Shown: positions 55,701 to 64,000 of the stretch, in pieces
Position numbering within the stretch: position 1 is the stretch's first letter
Layout of the letters: every line of letters starts with the position of its first letter
NCBI RefSeq assembly: GCF_050699935.1
Contig: NZ_JBOHGB010000015.1
Coordinates: 13,977 to 77,976 of the forward strand
Length of the DNA stretch: 64,000 nt
Direction of reading: 5' to 3'
Source of the DNA: Actinophytocola sp050699935
GTDB taxonomy: Bacteria > Actinomycetota > Actinomycetes > Mycobacteriales > Pseudonocardiaceae
Notes under the pieces: generated by a model
Seen by the model: the letters and a program-made list of their open reading frames with translations, nothing else
The model's database searches: none
What the model was told of the DNA's origin: nothing
Translations under genes and position numbers: made by a program

Positions 55701-58577
55701 ATGGATCGGATCGCAGTGGCAGTCGGCGAGACACGGGTGTCCCACCCCGCGCTGGCCGCTCGGGTCGGCGGCATCCGTCGGGCAGTACCCGCCGGCGCCC
55801 CGGCGGTGGCGGGCTACTTCGACCACGGCGTGGACGGGGTGGCCAGCTTCCTGGCCGTGCTCGACTCCGGCCCGGCATACGTGCCGCTGGCACCGGTGCT
55901 CGGCCGGGACCGGGTGGTCGCCGCGATCGCGGACAGCGGCGCCGCCACGGTGCTCACCACCCACGCCCACCGCGATCACCTCGCCGGCCTCGGTGCCGAG
56001 GTGATCGTCACCGACGACCTCGCCGACGCCGACGCATCGCCCCCCACGCCCGGCCCGATCGCGTACATCATCTACACATCCGGCTCGACCGGCCGGCCGA
56101 AGGGCGTGGCGGTGAGCCGCCGTGCCCTGACCGCGAGCACCCGCGCGCGCCGCGCGCTCTACGGCGACGGCGGCACGCTGTTCCTCGCCGCGCCGTTCTG
56201 CTTCGACAGCGTGCTCAGCATGTTCGGGCCGCTGACCAGCGGCGGCACGGTGCGGCTGGCGTCGCCGTCGGCCAGTCGCGATCCGGTGCGGCTCGCCGCC
56301 GAGGCCGCCCTGGACGCGACGCACCTATTGCTGCTGCCGAGTGTGTACCGCGAGCTGCTGGAGGTCTGGGGGGAGCACCAGCCGCCCGAGTTGGCGGTTG
56401 CGATCGTGGCCGGCGAGGCCGCCACCCCCGACCTGGTCCGCAGGCACTTCGCGGTCGCTCCCGCCCGGCGGTTGGTCAACGAGTACGGGCCGACCGAGGC
56501 AACCGTGTTCTGCACGGCACACGACTGCTCGCCCGGCGACGTGGGCCCGGTGCCGATCGGGCGGCCGGTGACCGGATACCGGATCGCCGTTCTGGGGGCA
56601 GACCTGACGCCGGTGGCTGCCGGCGAGGTCGGCGAGATCTGTGTCGGCGGCACCGGCCTTGCCGAGGGCTATGTCGGCGATCCTGGACTGACCGCGCGCC
56701 GGTTCGTGCCGGCAGAGCATGGCCGCTGGTACCGCACCGGCGATCTCGGCCGGTGGCGCGACGACGGTGTCCTGGAGTACCACGGGCGCACCGACCTGCA
56801 GGTGAAGATCCGCGGAGTGCGGGTCGAGCTCGGTGAGGTCGACCGGCTCCTCGAGGGCATCGACGAAGTCACCGAGGCGGCCGCGGTGCTTGTGGGTGGT
56901 CAGCTGATTGGTTACCTGCGCGGCGACGTGGACACCGACGCGATCCGCCGGCGGCTGCGGGTGAGCGCGCCGGCCCATCTCGTACCGCACCTGCTGGTAG
57001 CGCTTCCCGAGCTACCCCGCACCTCGACCGGCAAGATCGACCGGCGGGCACTGGCCGCCCGGGGCCTGCCCGGCGCGGGCGGCGCACCGGTACCGACCGC
57101 CGTCACCACCTCCGAACCGCACGCCATCCTCGCCGCCGCGGTCGGCGACGTGCTTGGCCGCGTGCCAGCGGTGGACGAGCCGTTCGTCCACAGTGGAGAC
57201 TCACTGGCCGCTATGCGGGTCGTCGCGCGGCTGCACACCGCCGGCTGGTCGCTCGATCCCGCGGTGCTGCTCGGTGGCGGCGCACTCTCCGCCGCCGCCC
57301 CGGCGCTCAACAGACGCGGCGAAACAACGAACGGACAGCTTCCACCGGGCCCACTGTCGCCGAACCAGCTCGGCATCTGGTACGCGGCGAGCCTCGCCCG
57401 GGACGCGACGGCGTTCACCGTGCCGCTGCGAATGCGTGTAGCCGGCCGGTTAGACGCCGACCGGCTGCGCAAAGCGCTCGACGCGCTCATCGTCCGGCAC
57501 CCGGTTCTCAGCTGCCGGATCGGTGAGCGCGGAGGCCGGCCGGCGATGGAGCCGACCGGTGAACCGCCGTGGCTGGACGTCGTGTCGACCACGCAACCGG
57601 GACGGGTTGCCGCGGCGGAGGCCGCCGAGCCGATCGACGTCCGGTGCGATCCGCCGTTTCGCGCCGTGCTCGCCGAGCTGCCGGACGGCCGCAGCGAGTT
57701 GCTGCTCACCCTGCATCACATCGCCTTCGACGGGTGGTCCAAACACGTGCTGGTCCGGGATCTCGCCGATGCCTACAGCGGCCGCACACGTCCCGCCCCA
57801 CCAGACTTCCGGCGGTTCGCCTCCGCTCTCGCGGCCGCCGACGCGCGCGGCGAGTTCACCGCTGACGCAGCCGCCGCAGCGGCGTTGCTCCGCGGGCTGC
57901 CGACACTGGTGTCGCTGCGCACAGACAGAGGTGAGGCGGCCTACCAAGCCGCGGGCCAAGTGGTCGACGTCGCCGCGCCGGTGCGCGCCGGGCTCGAGCG
58001 GCTCGCCAGGGATCTGCGCACCACCCCATTCGCCGTGCTGCTCGGAGGATTCGCTGCGGGACTGACCGAGTTGACCGGGCAACACGCCGTCGTGCTCGGC
58101 TCGGTCGTGGCCAACCGGCCCACGCCCGGGCTGGAGGAATCGATCGGCCTGTTCACCAACGTGGTGCCCATCGGGCTCGAACTCCCACCCGGCTCAGATC
58201 CGGTAATCGTGGCCCGAGACCGACTGCTGTCCACCCTCAAGTACGCCCACGTTCCGTTCCACCGAGTCGTCGAGGCGGTCGCTCCCGACCGGCAGACCTC
58301 ACACCCGCCATTGGTCCAGGTGCTGTTCGAACACCTCGGAGCAACCACCGCCCCGGTACGCTTCGACGACATCGAAGCAGAACTCGACGACGGAGGGCTG
58401 CAGCAAGGCGCGGTCGTCGACTTCTCGATCAGGGTCTTCCCTCGCCGCGCGGGATATCGCTGCGTCGCCGTGCACGACGCGAGCGTCGTCGAACCCGATC
58501 TGCCCGCCGCGATCCTGCGATCCACCCTGGCCACGTGGCGCCGACTCGCCGCTCGCACCGATGTCGGCGAGTTGTGA
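55701..58577 (+). CDS. NRPS: adenylation-carrier-condensation (A-T-C)
   Basis: 958 residues. The A domain about 5-455 has a shortened N-terminal part: IIYTSGSTGRPKGVAVS, FCFDSVLSMFG (A4, code begins D-S), NEYGPTEATVF, GRWYRTGDLGRW, RTSTGKIDRRAL. Carrier Ser501 in VHSGDSLAAMR. A C domain about 545-958 has an intact LHHIAFDGWS. With no thioesterase or reductase after it, the terminal C domain may release the chain by amide or ester formation, or work with another protein in trans. It lies 10 bp after the MFS gene. Confidence 0.92.
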   Translation: MDRIAVAVGETRVSHPALAARVGGIRRAVPAGAPAVAGYFDHGVDGVASFLAVLDSGPAYVPLAPVLGRDRVVAAIADSGAATVLTTHAHRDHLAGLGAEVIVTDDLADADASPPTPGPIAYIIYTSGSTGRPKGVAVSRRALTASTRARRALYGDGGTLFLAAPFCFDSVLSMFGPLTSGGTVRLASPSASRDPVRLAAEAALDATHLLLLPSVYRELLEVWGEHQPPELAVAIVAGEAATPDLVRRHFAVAPARRLVNEYGPTEATVFCTAHDCSPGDVGPVPIGRPVTGYRIAVLGADLTPVAAGEVGEICVGGTGLAEGYVGDPGLTARRFVPAEHGRWYRTGDLGRWRDDGVLEYHGRTDLQVKIRGVRVELGEVDRLLEGIDEVTEAAAVLVGGQLIGYLRGDVDTDAIRRRLRVSAPAHLVPHLLVALPELPRTSTGKIDRRALAARGLPGAGGAPVPTAVTTSEPHAILAAAVGDVLGRVPAVDEPFVHSGDSLAAMRVVARLHTAGWSLDPAVLLGGGALSAAAPALNRRGETTNGQLPPGPLSPNQLGIWYAASLARDATAFTVPLRMRVAGRLDADRLRKALDALIVRHPVLSCRIGERGGRPAMEPTGEPPWLDVVSTTQPGRVAAAEAAEPIDVRCDPPFRAVLAELPDGRSELLLTLHHIAFDGWSKHVLVRDLADAYSGRTRPAPPDFRRFASALAAADARGEFTADAAAAAALLRGLPTLVSLRTDRGEAAYQAAGQVVDVAAPVRAGLERLARDLRTTPFAVLLGGFAAGLTELTGQHAVVLGSVVANRPTPGLEESIGLFTNVVPIGLELPPGSDPVIVARDRLLSTLKYAHVPFHRVVEAVAPDRQTSHPPLVQVLFEHLGATTAPVRFDDIEAELDDGGLQQGAVVDFSIRVFPRRAGYRCVAVHDASVVEPDLPAAILRSTLATWRRLAARTDVGEL

Positions 58578-58633
58578 GCACAGCCCGGCTTCCAGTTCGG
58601 ACAGCCGTTCCGAGCGAACGACAGGAGGTAACA

Positions 58634-58930
58634 ATGACGAAGATCAAGAAACGCACCCCCGGTGCGCCGACCACGATGCTGCAGACCTGGCCCGACGACT
58701 CGTGGAGTGGGGCGCCGAGCAGAGCCAGGGCTAGTGAGAGCCCGAGCCGTGACTTGAGCCGGCGGGTCGTGCCTACGCCCGCTCATCGGCATGAGCGGAT
58801 GTCCTTACGTAAGCGGCCGCTCCGGGGCCCGAGCGGACGCTCGTCTGTTGCTGCCCTCAATCGGCAGGCCACGCTGGGCTGGCCGTTGATCCGTACGAAG
58901 CCTTGTCACATCGCGATGCAGGGCGGGTGA
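58634..58930 (+). CDS. Small basic peptide with perfect Shine-Dalgarno, end of the NRPS operon
   Basis: ATG at 58634 preceded by AGGAGGTAAC, the strongest ribosome-binding site in the window, 56 bp after the last NRPS gene. It reads MTKIKKRTPGAPTTMLQTWP followed by DDSWSG, then a long Arg/Ser/Pro-rich tail to a stop at 58930 (98 codons). The first ~28 codons look genuinely selected; the tail has out-of-frame character, so an original short protein may have been extended by a frameshift near 58715. No family assigned. A precursor peptide or small accessory protein are both possible. Confidence 0.5.
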   Translation: MTKIKKRTPGAPTTMLQTWPDDSWSGAPSRARASESPSRDLSRRVVPTPAHRHERMSLRKRPLRGPSGRSSVAALNRQATLGWPLIRTKPCHIAMQGG

Positions 58931-58941
58931 TACTCGGCGGT

Positions 58942-59355
58942 ATGGATTTCGTCGCTTTCGTGGCCGTCGCGGTCGCGATCGTCCTAGTCCAACTGCTGGT
59001 GGCGTTCACCAGGAAGGGTTCGGTGGCCACCATCGGGATGACCAAGCAGCGGATTGTGCTGCACGCGGCGGCTCCGCCGGACGTCGTGTATTCCTGGCTC
59101 ACCCAGCACTGCCCGGCCGGATACTCGGTCGAGGACGCCGACCCCGCGCGCCGCATCGTGATCCTGTCGTCCCGGACGACGCTGTTCACCTTGGGCTTCT
59201 TCTACCCGACCTTCGTCTACGCGGAAGGCGGCGGGACCCGCGTGGCCATCGGAATCAAGTCGAAGGCGTTCCAGTACGGGCCGCTGCCGACGCGGGACCA
59301 CCGGAAACTCGCGCAAGCACTGGCCAGCCTGATCCAAAACCACGAGGGCCGCTGA
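58942..59355 (+). CDS. Membrane-anchored hypothetical protein
   Basis: 137 residues from the ATG at 58942. It has one N-terminal transmembrane helix (FVAFVAVAVAIVLVQLLVAF) and a soluble domain of about 110 residues, with VYSWLTQHCPAGYSVEDADP, a mid-section with TLGFFYPTFVYAEGGGTRVA and a C-terminal helix (RDHRKLAQALASLIQNHEG). The pattern resembles small SRPBCC-like or DUF proteins of actinomycetes, but no family is assigned. It is outside the NRPS operon proper by content. Confidence 0.65.
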   Translation: MDFVAFVAVAVAIVLVQLLVAFTRKGSVATIGMTKQRIVLHAAAPPDVVYSWLTQHCPAGYSVEDADPARRIVILSSRTTLFTLGFFYPTFVYAEGGGTRVAIGIKSKAFQYGPLPTRDHRKLAQALASLIQNHEGR

Positions 59356-59695
59356 CACGGATGCCGCATACCGGCGTCGACTGCCCAGTGATGAGGCCCA
59401 GATCAGCCCACGATCATCGGCAGAAGAGTGCGATCGCTGTGCCCCAGGGAATGGCAGCTCAATCAACGAGCTGACCTGCACGAACGAAGGGCACGGCCGC
59501 CTAGCGAATATCGCATCGTCGAATATGTGCACTGCACCGGTACTCGGCTGCACAGCCACTCGCCACGCATCTCGGCGATGAGAGTGCGTTCGCGTTTCGG
59601 CCTCATGAGTTGGGAGATGGCGGGGAGGGAATCGATCACAACGACGGTTGTCGCTCAGCGCTTGAGCTTCGGCCCTCCGGTTTTGGTGCTCTCCC
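59356..59695. other. Gap holding the left 71-bp repeat
   Basis: No gene-like frame apart from the repeat at 59418-59488. It lies between the small membrane-anchored gene and the end of the leftward NTPase gene. Confidence 0.5.
59418..59488. repeat. 71-bp direct repeat, left copy
   Basis: Same orientation as the copy at 63085-63155, 66 of 71 positions identical by eye, no gaps. It starts CGGCAGAAGAGTGCGA and ends TGACCTGCACGAACGAA. The two copies bracket the NTPase gene, 3.67 kb apart. Confidence 0.85.
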
Positions 59696-62600
59696 TCAGG
59701 ACTCCGTTGTGAGCTGATCCAGGAGGGCCGACGCATGAGGGTGCCCGCCCTCGCTGGCGCGACGGAGCCACATGCGCGCCTCGTGTTCGCGGCCGAGTGC
59801 GATGAACAGGTAGCCGAGGTTGACCTCGGCGTCGTGGTCTCCGGAGGTCGCGAGCCTACGCAGGTACATTTTGGCTTCCGCGTAGCGGCCAAGATCCATC
59901 AACATGGTGCCAAAGTTGTTGAGCGCGTCGCGGTGCCCCTTGTCGATGGCGAGTCGGTACCAGTGCTCTGCCTCGGCGAACTCGCCGCGCGCCTTCAGCA
60001 GTCCAGCCAGGTTGTAGGCCGCGTTCGTGTTCCCAGCGATCGCCGCCTCGCGAAACAATGGCTCGGCATCCTCGCCGCGCTTGAGGCGCCGGATGGCGGA
60101 GTCGTTCATGGCTGCCGCGTGGCCGCCTCCCGCCGCCCGGTCCGTGAACCACGACACGTCCAGTGTCTCGTCGCCGCTCAGGAGAATCTCGGCGACCCGC
60201 TGGCACCCATCGGCGGTCACGGCTAGGTCCGTCCCGGCGAGTATCTTCTTCGCGGCATCGGCGTCGCCGAGCTGAGCGGCGAGCATCGCCGCGTTCTCGG
60301 CTACTTCCGGCCCAGGCGCGCCATCCAGTTTTCGAACGAGCTCCAGCGCGGTGCCCGCTTCGCCGCGGTTGAACGCGTTCGCGGCGAGGGCCAGTATCGC
60401 GGGCTCGTGCCCGGACTCGGCGAGTGGCTGTAGCACTTGTTGCTCTTGTTCCAGTTCTCCGAGCGTTGCCAGGAGCGCACCGTGCTTGAGGATGGCATCC
60501 GGGTCGTCGCTGTCGGCTTCCTGGCTCGTTCGTCGTGCCTCGGCGTACAACTCTTCTCGGAGTCTGCGGTATTCGGCCAGCGCGGTCACCGCGCCCGGGT
60601 ATCCGGTCGCTGCCGCGTCCTCGAACCACTTGTGCGCCAATGCCAGTTGCCCGGCGCGGGCCGAGATATGGCCCAGATTGGTCATCGCCATCGCTCGGAG
60701 ATCCAAGTCGTCGTTCAATTCGGCCTCGTGGGCCGCGAGCTCATCTGCGGGTGCGTCGACGACGCGATGGCACCATGTCATCGCCTCGAGCAGGTCGCCG
60801 CGGTCGGCGAGCAGATTCGCGAGGTTGATCGCCGCGACGTAACCACCGCTGAGTGCGGACTGTCGCATGTGGCGTTCGGCCTCGTCGGGCTTGTCGAGCT
60901 GAGTCATGCGGACCGCGAGGTTGTGGGCGGCCGCGGCGTCACCGGAGTCGGCGGCACGTTGCAGCCAGCTGGTCCCGGTCTTCTCGTCGCCCGATTCGAT
61001 GAGCATCATTCCGAGTTCGTTGGCGGCGTCGAGATGGCCGGCAGTGGCGGCCGCTTCCAAGTACCTCCCGGCGCCGACGGCGTCGCCGTTGCGGCGCAGC
61101 AGCTTGCCCAGCCGGACTGTCGCGTCGAGGGAGCCGCGCCCCATGGCCACCCGGAAGGCTTCCTCGGCGCCGGCCGGCTCGGATCGATCCTCGCGCAGCG
61201 CTCCGAGGGCGATCGCCGCGTGCGTGCTGCCCGCGAGCATGGCCTTGCGGAACTCGCGTTCGGCGGCATCCTGCTCGCCGGCGTCGAGGAGCAGGTGGCC
61301 GAGCGAGATGACCGCCGGCAAATAGCCCAAGTCTGCGGCCTGTTGCAGCACAGCTCGGGCCTCGTCGAGTGCCCCTTGATCGCGAAGCAGGTGCCCCAGG
61401 CTGTCGGACACCACGGCGTGGGACGGGTCGTCGGCCTCGACCAGGTCGAGTGCCCGGCGCAGGAGATCTGCTGCCTCATCGAGCCGTCCGTCCTGCCAGG
61501 ACAGCAGGCCGAGCCCGTGTACCGCCAGCGGCCGGGACGCGACTCCGGGACCGTCAGCTTTGACGAAGGCGCTGTGTGCCACCGCATAGCGGCGGGCGTG
61601 GAACGCGGCGATTCCGACCTGACACGCGTCATCTGGTGGTAGGTGCGTCACCAGGCTGTCCCACAGGGTGTCGGGGACTGGTTTCGTGGCCGGATCGGAC
61701 TGCAGCCGGTCGATCAGGTAGTCGAAGACGTGGTACCCGGCTTTGACCGGGGTGAGCAGGGCGCTTGTGGCGTACACCGGTGTAGTGGCCCAAGCGAGCC
61801 CTTCGTCGAATGCCTTCGCGGTCAGTTCGGCGGTTCCCCGCTCGTTCAGGTAGGCAGGGCACAGTTCGCGCAAGAGCTCCGCTGGGATCGGGCTCATTAG
61901 GCCGGCCCTGCGACAGTCGACGGCTGCCGACACGATGCCCGCTCCGACGGGCTGGACCTCGATGTCCCGTCCGTCTTGCCATCGTTCCCACAGCCGTGGT
62001 GCAGCGGCCAGGAACTCGGCGAGCCCGACGCCGGTCGCGGTGGCCGCCAAAGCGGCCCGAAGACTCGGGTCCCGTCGAGCGACGTCGACGGCGCGGGCCT
62101 GCTCGGTCGCTGACAGGGGACTTCGGGGCAGCCGTAGGATCTTGGCGAGGTCGAGGAGCTGCTGCCCGGGGCGGGGGTCTTCGCCGGCGAGGGGGCCTTT
62201 AACCGGCCCGAAGTCGGCGTAGGCGCGGGTGCGCATGGTCGCCAGAACCACGACCCGCGATCTTGGTGGAACCAGGGTGTCCAGCAATGCTGTATCGAGG
62301 CCGCCCGTGGTCAGGTAGCGCTCGAGATCGTCCAGCCAGATCACGGTGTCGCGCACCGAGCATCCGGCCTCAACCAGTCGCCGCAGCGACCCGGCCGATC
62401 GCGGGACCAGTACCCAGCGGTCGGGCACACATCGCCGCAACGCCTCGAAAGCGAACCGGGATTTACCCGCGGTCGACTCACCCAGCACGACAACGAGGCG
62501 CTCATGGCCCAGCGCTTCGTCCAGCTCACCATCGAGGTCTCGCGCCACGTACGGCGGTGTCCGCGTCCCGCTGTGCTCGGGCTCACCAACCACCAAAGCG

Positions 62601-62944
62601 GGGTGCACACCCAGCCGCACCGGTTCGAACAGCTCCGAGATCGGCGACCATAGCTCGGTCTCCTTTGGGAACACTCGCCGCCGAGCCCGGGCACCCGGCG
62701 ACGAGCTCACCCGCTGCATCACCAGCGGCAGAACCACCGAGACGATGACGCCCACAACGACGGCGGCCACAACCGACCAGCCCGGCGCGCGCAATAGAGT
62801 CAAAAGCGACACGGCGGACGCGAGCAGCACGGCGCAGACGATCAGCGCCAGCCGTGCAGGTGCTGATCGCCAGCGAACTGGCGGACGTCGCAACCCCATG
62901 TGAGCATCTACCTTAGCCAGCCGCTCGACCGCTGCCCCGGCCAT
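59696..62944 (-). CDS. Membrane-anchored P-loop NTPase with TPR/Sel1-like repeats
   Basis: 1082 residues from the ATG at 62944 (ATG at 62899 also possible; an upstream frame to 63163 crosses the repeat and is less likely). Two transmembrane helices near the N-terminus (LALIVCAVLLASAVSLLTLL; VVAAVVVGVIVSVVLPLVM), then a NACHT/STAND-like NTPase with Walker A VVVLGESTAGKSR (about 150-162) and Walker B DTVIWLDDLE (about 200-210). From about 480 to the end there are TPR/Sel1-type repeats (such as YLPAVISLGHLLLDAGEQDA; HRDALNNFGTMLMDLGRYAE). The layout resembles signal-sensing STAND ATPases, some used in phage defence; function here is unknown. Transcribed toward the NRPS cluster. Confidence 0.8.
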   Translation of the reverse strand: MAGAAVERLAKVDAHMGLRRPPVRWRSAPARLALIVCAVLLASAVSLLTLLRAPGWSVVAAVVVGVIVSVVLPLVMQRVSSSPGARARRRVFPKETELWSPISELFEPVRLGVHPALVVGEPEHSGTRTPPYVARDLDGELDEALGHERLVVVLGESTAGKSRFAFEALRRCVPDRWVLVPRSAGSLRRLVEAGCSVRDTVIWLDDLERYLTTGGLDTALLDTLVPPRSRVVVLATMRTRAYADFGPVKGPLAGEDPRPGQQLLDLAKILRLPRSPLSATEQARAVDVARRDPSLRAALAATATGVGLAEFLAAAPRLWERWQDGRDIEVQPVGAGIVSAAVDCRRAGLMSPIPAELLRELCPAYLNERGTAELTAKAFDEGLAWATTPVYATSALLTPVKAGYHVFDYLIDRLQSDPATKPVPDTLWDSLVTHLPPDDACQVGIAAFHARRYAVAHSAFVKADGPGVASRPLAVHGLGLLSWQDGRLDEAADLLRRALDLVEADDPSHAVVSDSLGHLLRDQGALDEARAVLQQAADLGYLPAVISLGHLLLDAGEQDAAEREFRKAMLAGSTHAAIALGALREDRSEPAGAEEAFRVAMGRGSLDATVRLGKLLRRNGDAVGAGRYLEAAATAGHLDAANELGMMLIESGDEKTGTSWLQRAADSGDAAAAHNLAVRMTQLDKPDEAERHMRQSALSGGYVAAINLANLLADRGDLLEAMTWCHRVVDAPADELAAHEAELNDDLDLRAMAMTNLGHISARAGQLALAHKWFEDAAATGYPGAVTALAEYRRLREELYAEARRTSQEADSDDPDAILKHGALLATLGELEQEQQVLQPLAESGHEPAILALAANAFNRGEAGTALELVRKLDGAPGPEVAENAAMLAAQLGDADAAKKILAGTDLAVTADGCQRVAEILLSGDETLDVSWFTDRAAGGGHAAAMNDSAIRRLKRGEDAEPLFREAAIAGNTNAAYNLAGLLKARGEFAEAEHWYRLAIDKGHRDALNNFGTMLMDLGRYAEAKMYLRRLATSGDHDAEVNLGYLFIALGREHEARMWLRRASEGGHPHASALLDQLTTES

Positions 62945-63269
62945 CCGCCCCAGGGGCACGTCTGAAACGCGACCAGAGTATGGAACCGCAGAACGATGAT
63001 TGTCATTGTCGAGCAGCCGGCCAGCGCGACCCCGACAGCCAGCGCCAACACCGTTGTCATCCCACCAGCTGGATATCCGCTTACCGGCAGAAGAGTGCGA
63101 TTGCTGTGCAGCAGGGAATGGCAGCTCAAACAACGGGCTGACCTGCACGAACGAATACGACATGTTCGACTACTGTCTCTCCACCAGTGTCGGGGGAGAA
63201 CGAGCCGTCGGTGATCAGTGCTGAGACGCTGCGGTCCCGGTCGACCTGGGTGCCACTGCCGCCGGTCCG
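62945..63269. other. Upstream region of the NTPase gene with the right 71-bp repeat
   Basis: Contains the repeat at 63085-63155, 141 bp upstream of the NTPase start, plus the putative promoter region. No other gene-like frame before the IS630 transposase. Confidence 0.5.
63085..63155. repeat. 71-bp direct repeat, right copy
   Basis: Partner of 59418-59488; about five substitutions over 71 bp. On the minus strand both copies can be read as FVQVS-L-ELPFP-AQ-SHSSA, so a former coding segment or a duplicated 5' region is possible. Confidence 0.85.
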
Positions 63270-64000
63270 CTAGTGTCGTGAGTCGTTAATTCGTTGGCAG
63301 TATGTGGTGAGGGTTTCGAGGATCTCGTCGGCGGTCTTGGTCCACACGAATGGCTTGGGGTCGGTGTTCCATTCGTTGATCCACTTGCCGACGTCGGTTT
63401 CGAGTTCGGTGACGCTGCGGTGCGCGGAGCGACGGAGTTTGCGGTTGGTCAGCTCGGCGAACCAGCGCTCCACGAGGTTGAGCCAGGAGCCCGAGGTGGG
63501 GGTGAAGTGCAGATGGAACCGCGGATGGCGGATCAGCCACTCCTTCACCTTGGGGGTCTTGTGCGTGGCGTAGTTGTCCAACACCAGGTGCAGGTCCAGG
63601 TCCTTGGGCACCGCGGCATCGATGACCTTGAGGAACCGCAGGAACTCCTGGTGGCGGTGGCGGCGGTAGTGATGGGCGATCACCGATCCGCTGGAGATGT
63701 CGAACGCGGCGAACAGGCTGGTGGTGCCGTGGCGGACGTAGTCGTGGGTCATCCGCGCCGGCGTGGTCGGCATGATCGGCAGAATCGGCGCGGTCCGGTC
63801 AATCGCCTGCATCTGACTCTTCTCGTCGACCGCGAGGACCAACGCGTTGTCCGGCGGAGCCAGATAGAGGCCGACGACGTCACGGACCTTCTCGATGAAC
63901 TGCGGGTCGGTCGAGAGCTTCCAGGTCTCGACCGCGTGCGGCTTGAGCCCGAACGCCCGCCAGATCCGCGACACCGCCGACTGCGACATCGCGGCCGCCG
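63270..64000 (-). CDS. IS630-family transposase, 5' end outside the window
   Basis: At least 239 residues to the window edge. The IS630/Tc1-like DDE core is visible: ALVLAVDEKSQMQAIDRTAP (first Asp), LHLVLDNYATHKTPKVKEWL (second Asp) and SWLNLVERWFAELTNRKLRR (Glu). It begins with HTH-linked MSQSAVSRIWRAFGLKPH, so about 100 N-terminal residues probably lie beyond 64000. No lesion in the visible part; the copy could be active. The element's end is near 63270. Confidence 0.88.
   Translation of the reverse strand, partial: AAAMSQSAVSRIWRAFGLKPHAVETWKLSTDPQFIEKVRDVVGLYLAPPDNALVLAVDEKSQMQAIDRTAPILPIMPTTPARMTHDYVRHGTTSLFAAFDISSGSVIAHHYRRHRHQEFLRFLKVIDAAVPKDLDLHLVLDNYATHKTPKVKEWLIRHPRFHLHFTPTSGSWLNLVERWFAELTNRKLRRSAHRSVTELETDVGKWINEWNTDPKPFVWTKTADEILETLTTYCQRINDSRH

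Noticed and set aside
59696..63163. Start of the NTPase gene at 63163
   Set aside because: That extension would translate through the 71-bp repeat and non-protein-like sequence; the ATG at 62944 precedes the first conserved-looking residues.

Overview
The window is high-GC DNA with GTG/TTG starts, ATGA/GTGA stop-start overlaps, a WXG100-type secreted protein, a SARP-LuxR regulator, an NRPS cluster and several IS remnants. This points to a filamentous actinomycete, probably Pseudonocardiaceae-like; the assignment is inferred from gene content and codon use only. No tRNA, rRNA or CRISPR array was recognised.

Layout. 1-690: partial pseudogene. 981-3521: four-gene ESX-associated set (small WXG-like protein, WXG protein with a C-terminal HEERH motif, lipoprotein, small membrane protein). 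3.5-9.4 kb: decaying DNA with remnants of a glutamine amidotransferase, ArsR regulator, sugar epimerase, ATP-grasp ligase, MFS transporter and DUF2075 helicase, and an intact-looking Stf0 sulfotransferase. 9.4-10.0 kb: methyltransferase. 10.5-12.9 kb: complete polar amino-acid ABC importer with a hairpin between the binding-protein and permease genes. 13.4-13.9 kb: GNAT gene with one frameshift. 14.6-15.9 kb: IS3-family element that truncates an AbrB-type membrane protein.

16.4-34.1 kb is the main metabolic feature: an intact catabolic island. It has three CaiB/BaiF (class III) CoA-transferase genes, one a tandem fusion; five MaoC/hot-dog proteins; a creatininase-family amidohydrolase; a cyclase/formamidase-family hydrolase; a CitE-type lyase; two complete ABC importers (NMT1/TauA type and Fe/AEP type); and one TetR regulator. 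The same 10-bp palindrome lies in front of both rightward operons and is the likely TetR operator. The enzyme set suggests uptake of an organic acid or ring compound, hydrolytic opening, CoA transfer, hydration or dehydration and retro-aldol cleavage. The substrate is not identifiable from sequence.

34.3-42.5 kb is a graveyard of IS701-like and IS481-like transposases, recombinase fragments, a KAP NTPase fragment and a TreZ tail, with a CopC-like protein and a small secreted protein in it. 42.6-58.9 kb is a compact biosynthetic cluster: SARP-LuxR regulator (divergent), small peptide, NRPS A-T, AT-less KS-T, NRPS C-A-T-C*, a 59-codon MbtH-like gene, MFS exporter, NRPS A-T-C, and a small basic peptide with a perfect Shine-Dalgarno. 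59.7-62.9 kb holds a large membrane-anchored P-loop NTPase with TPR/Sel1-like repeats, bracketed by two 71-bp direct repeats. The window ends inside an IS630-family transposase.
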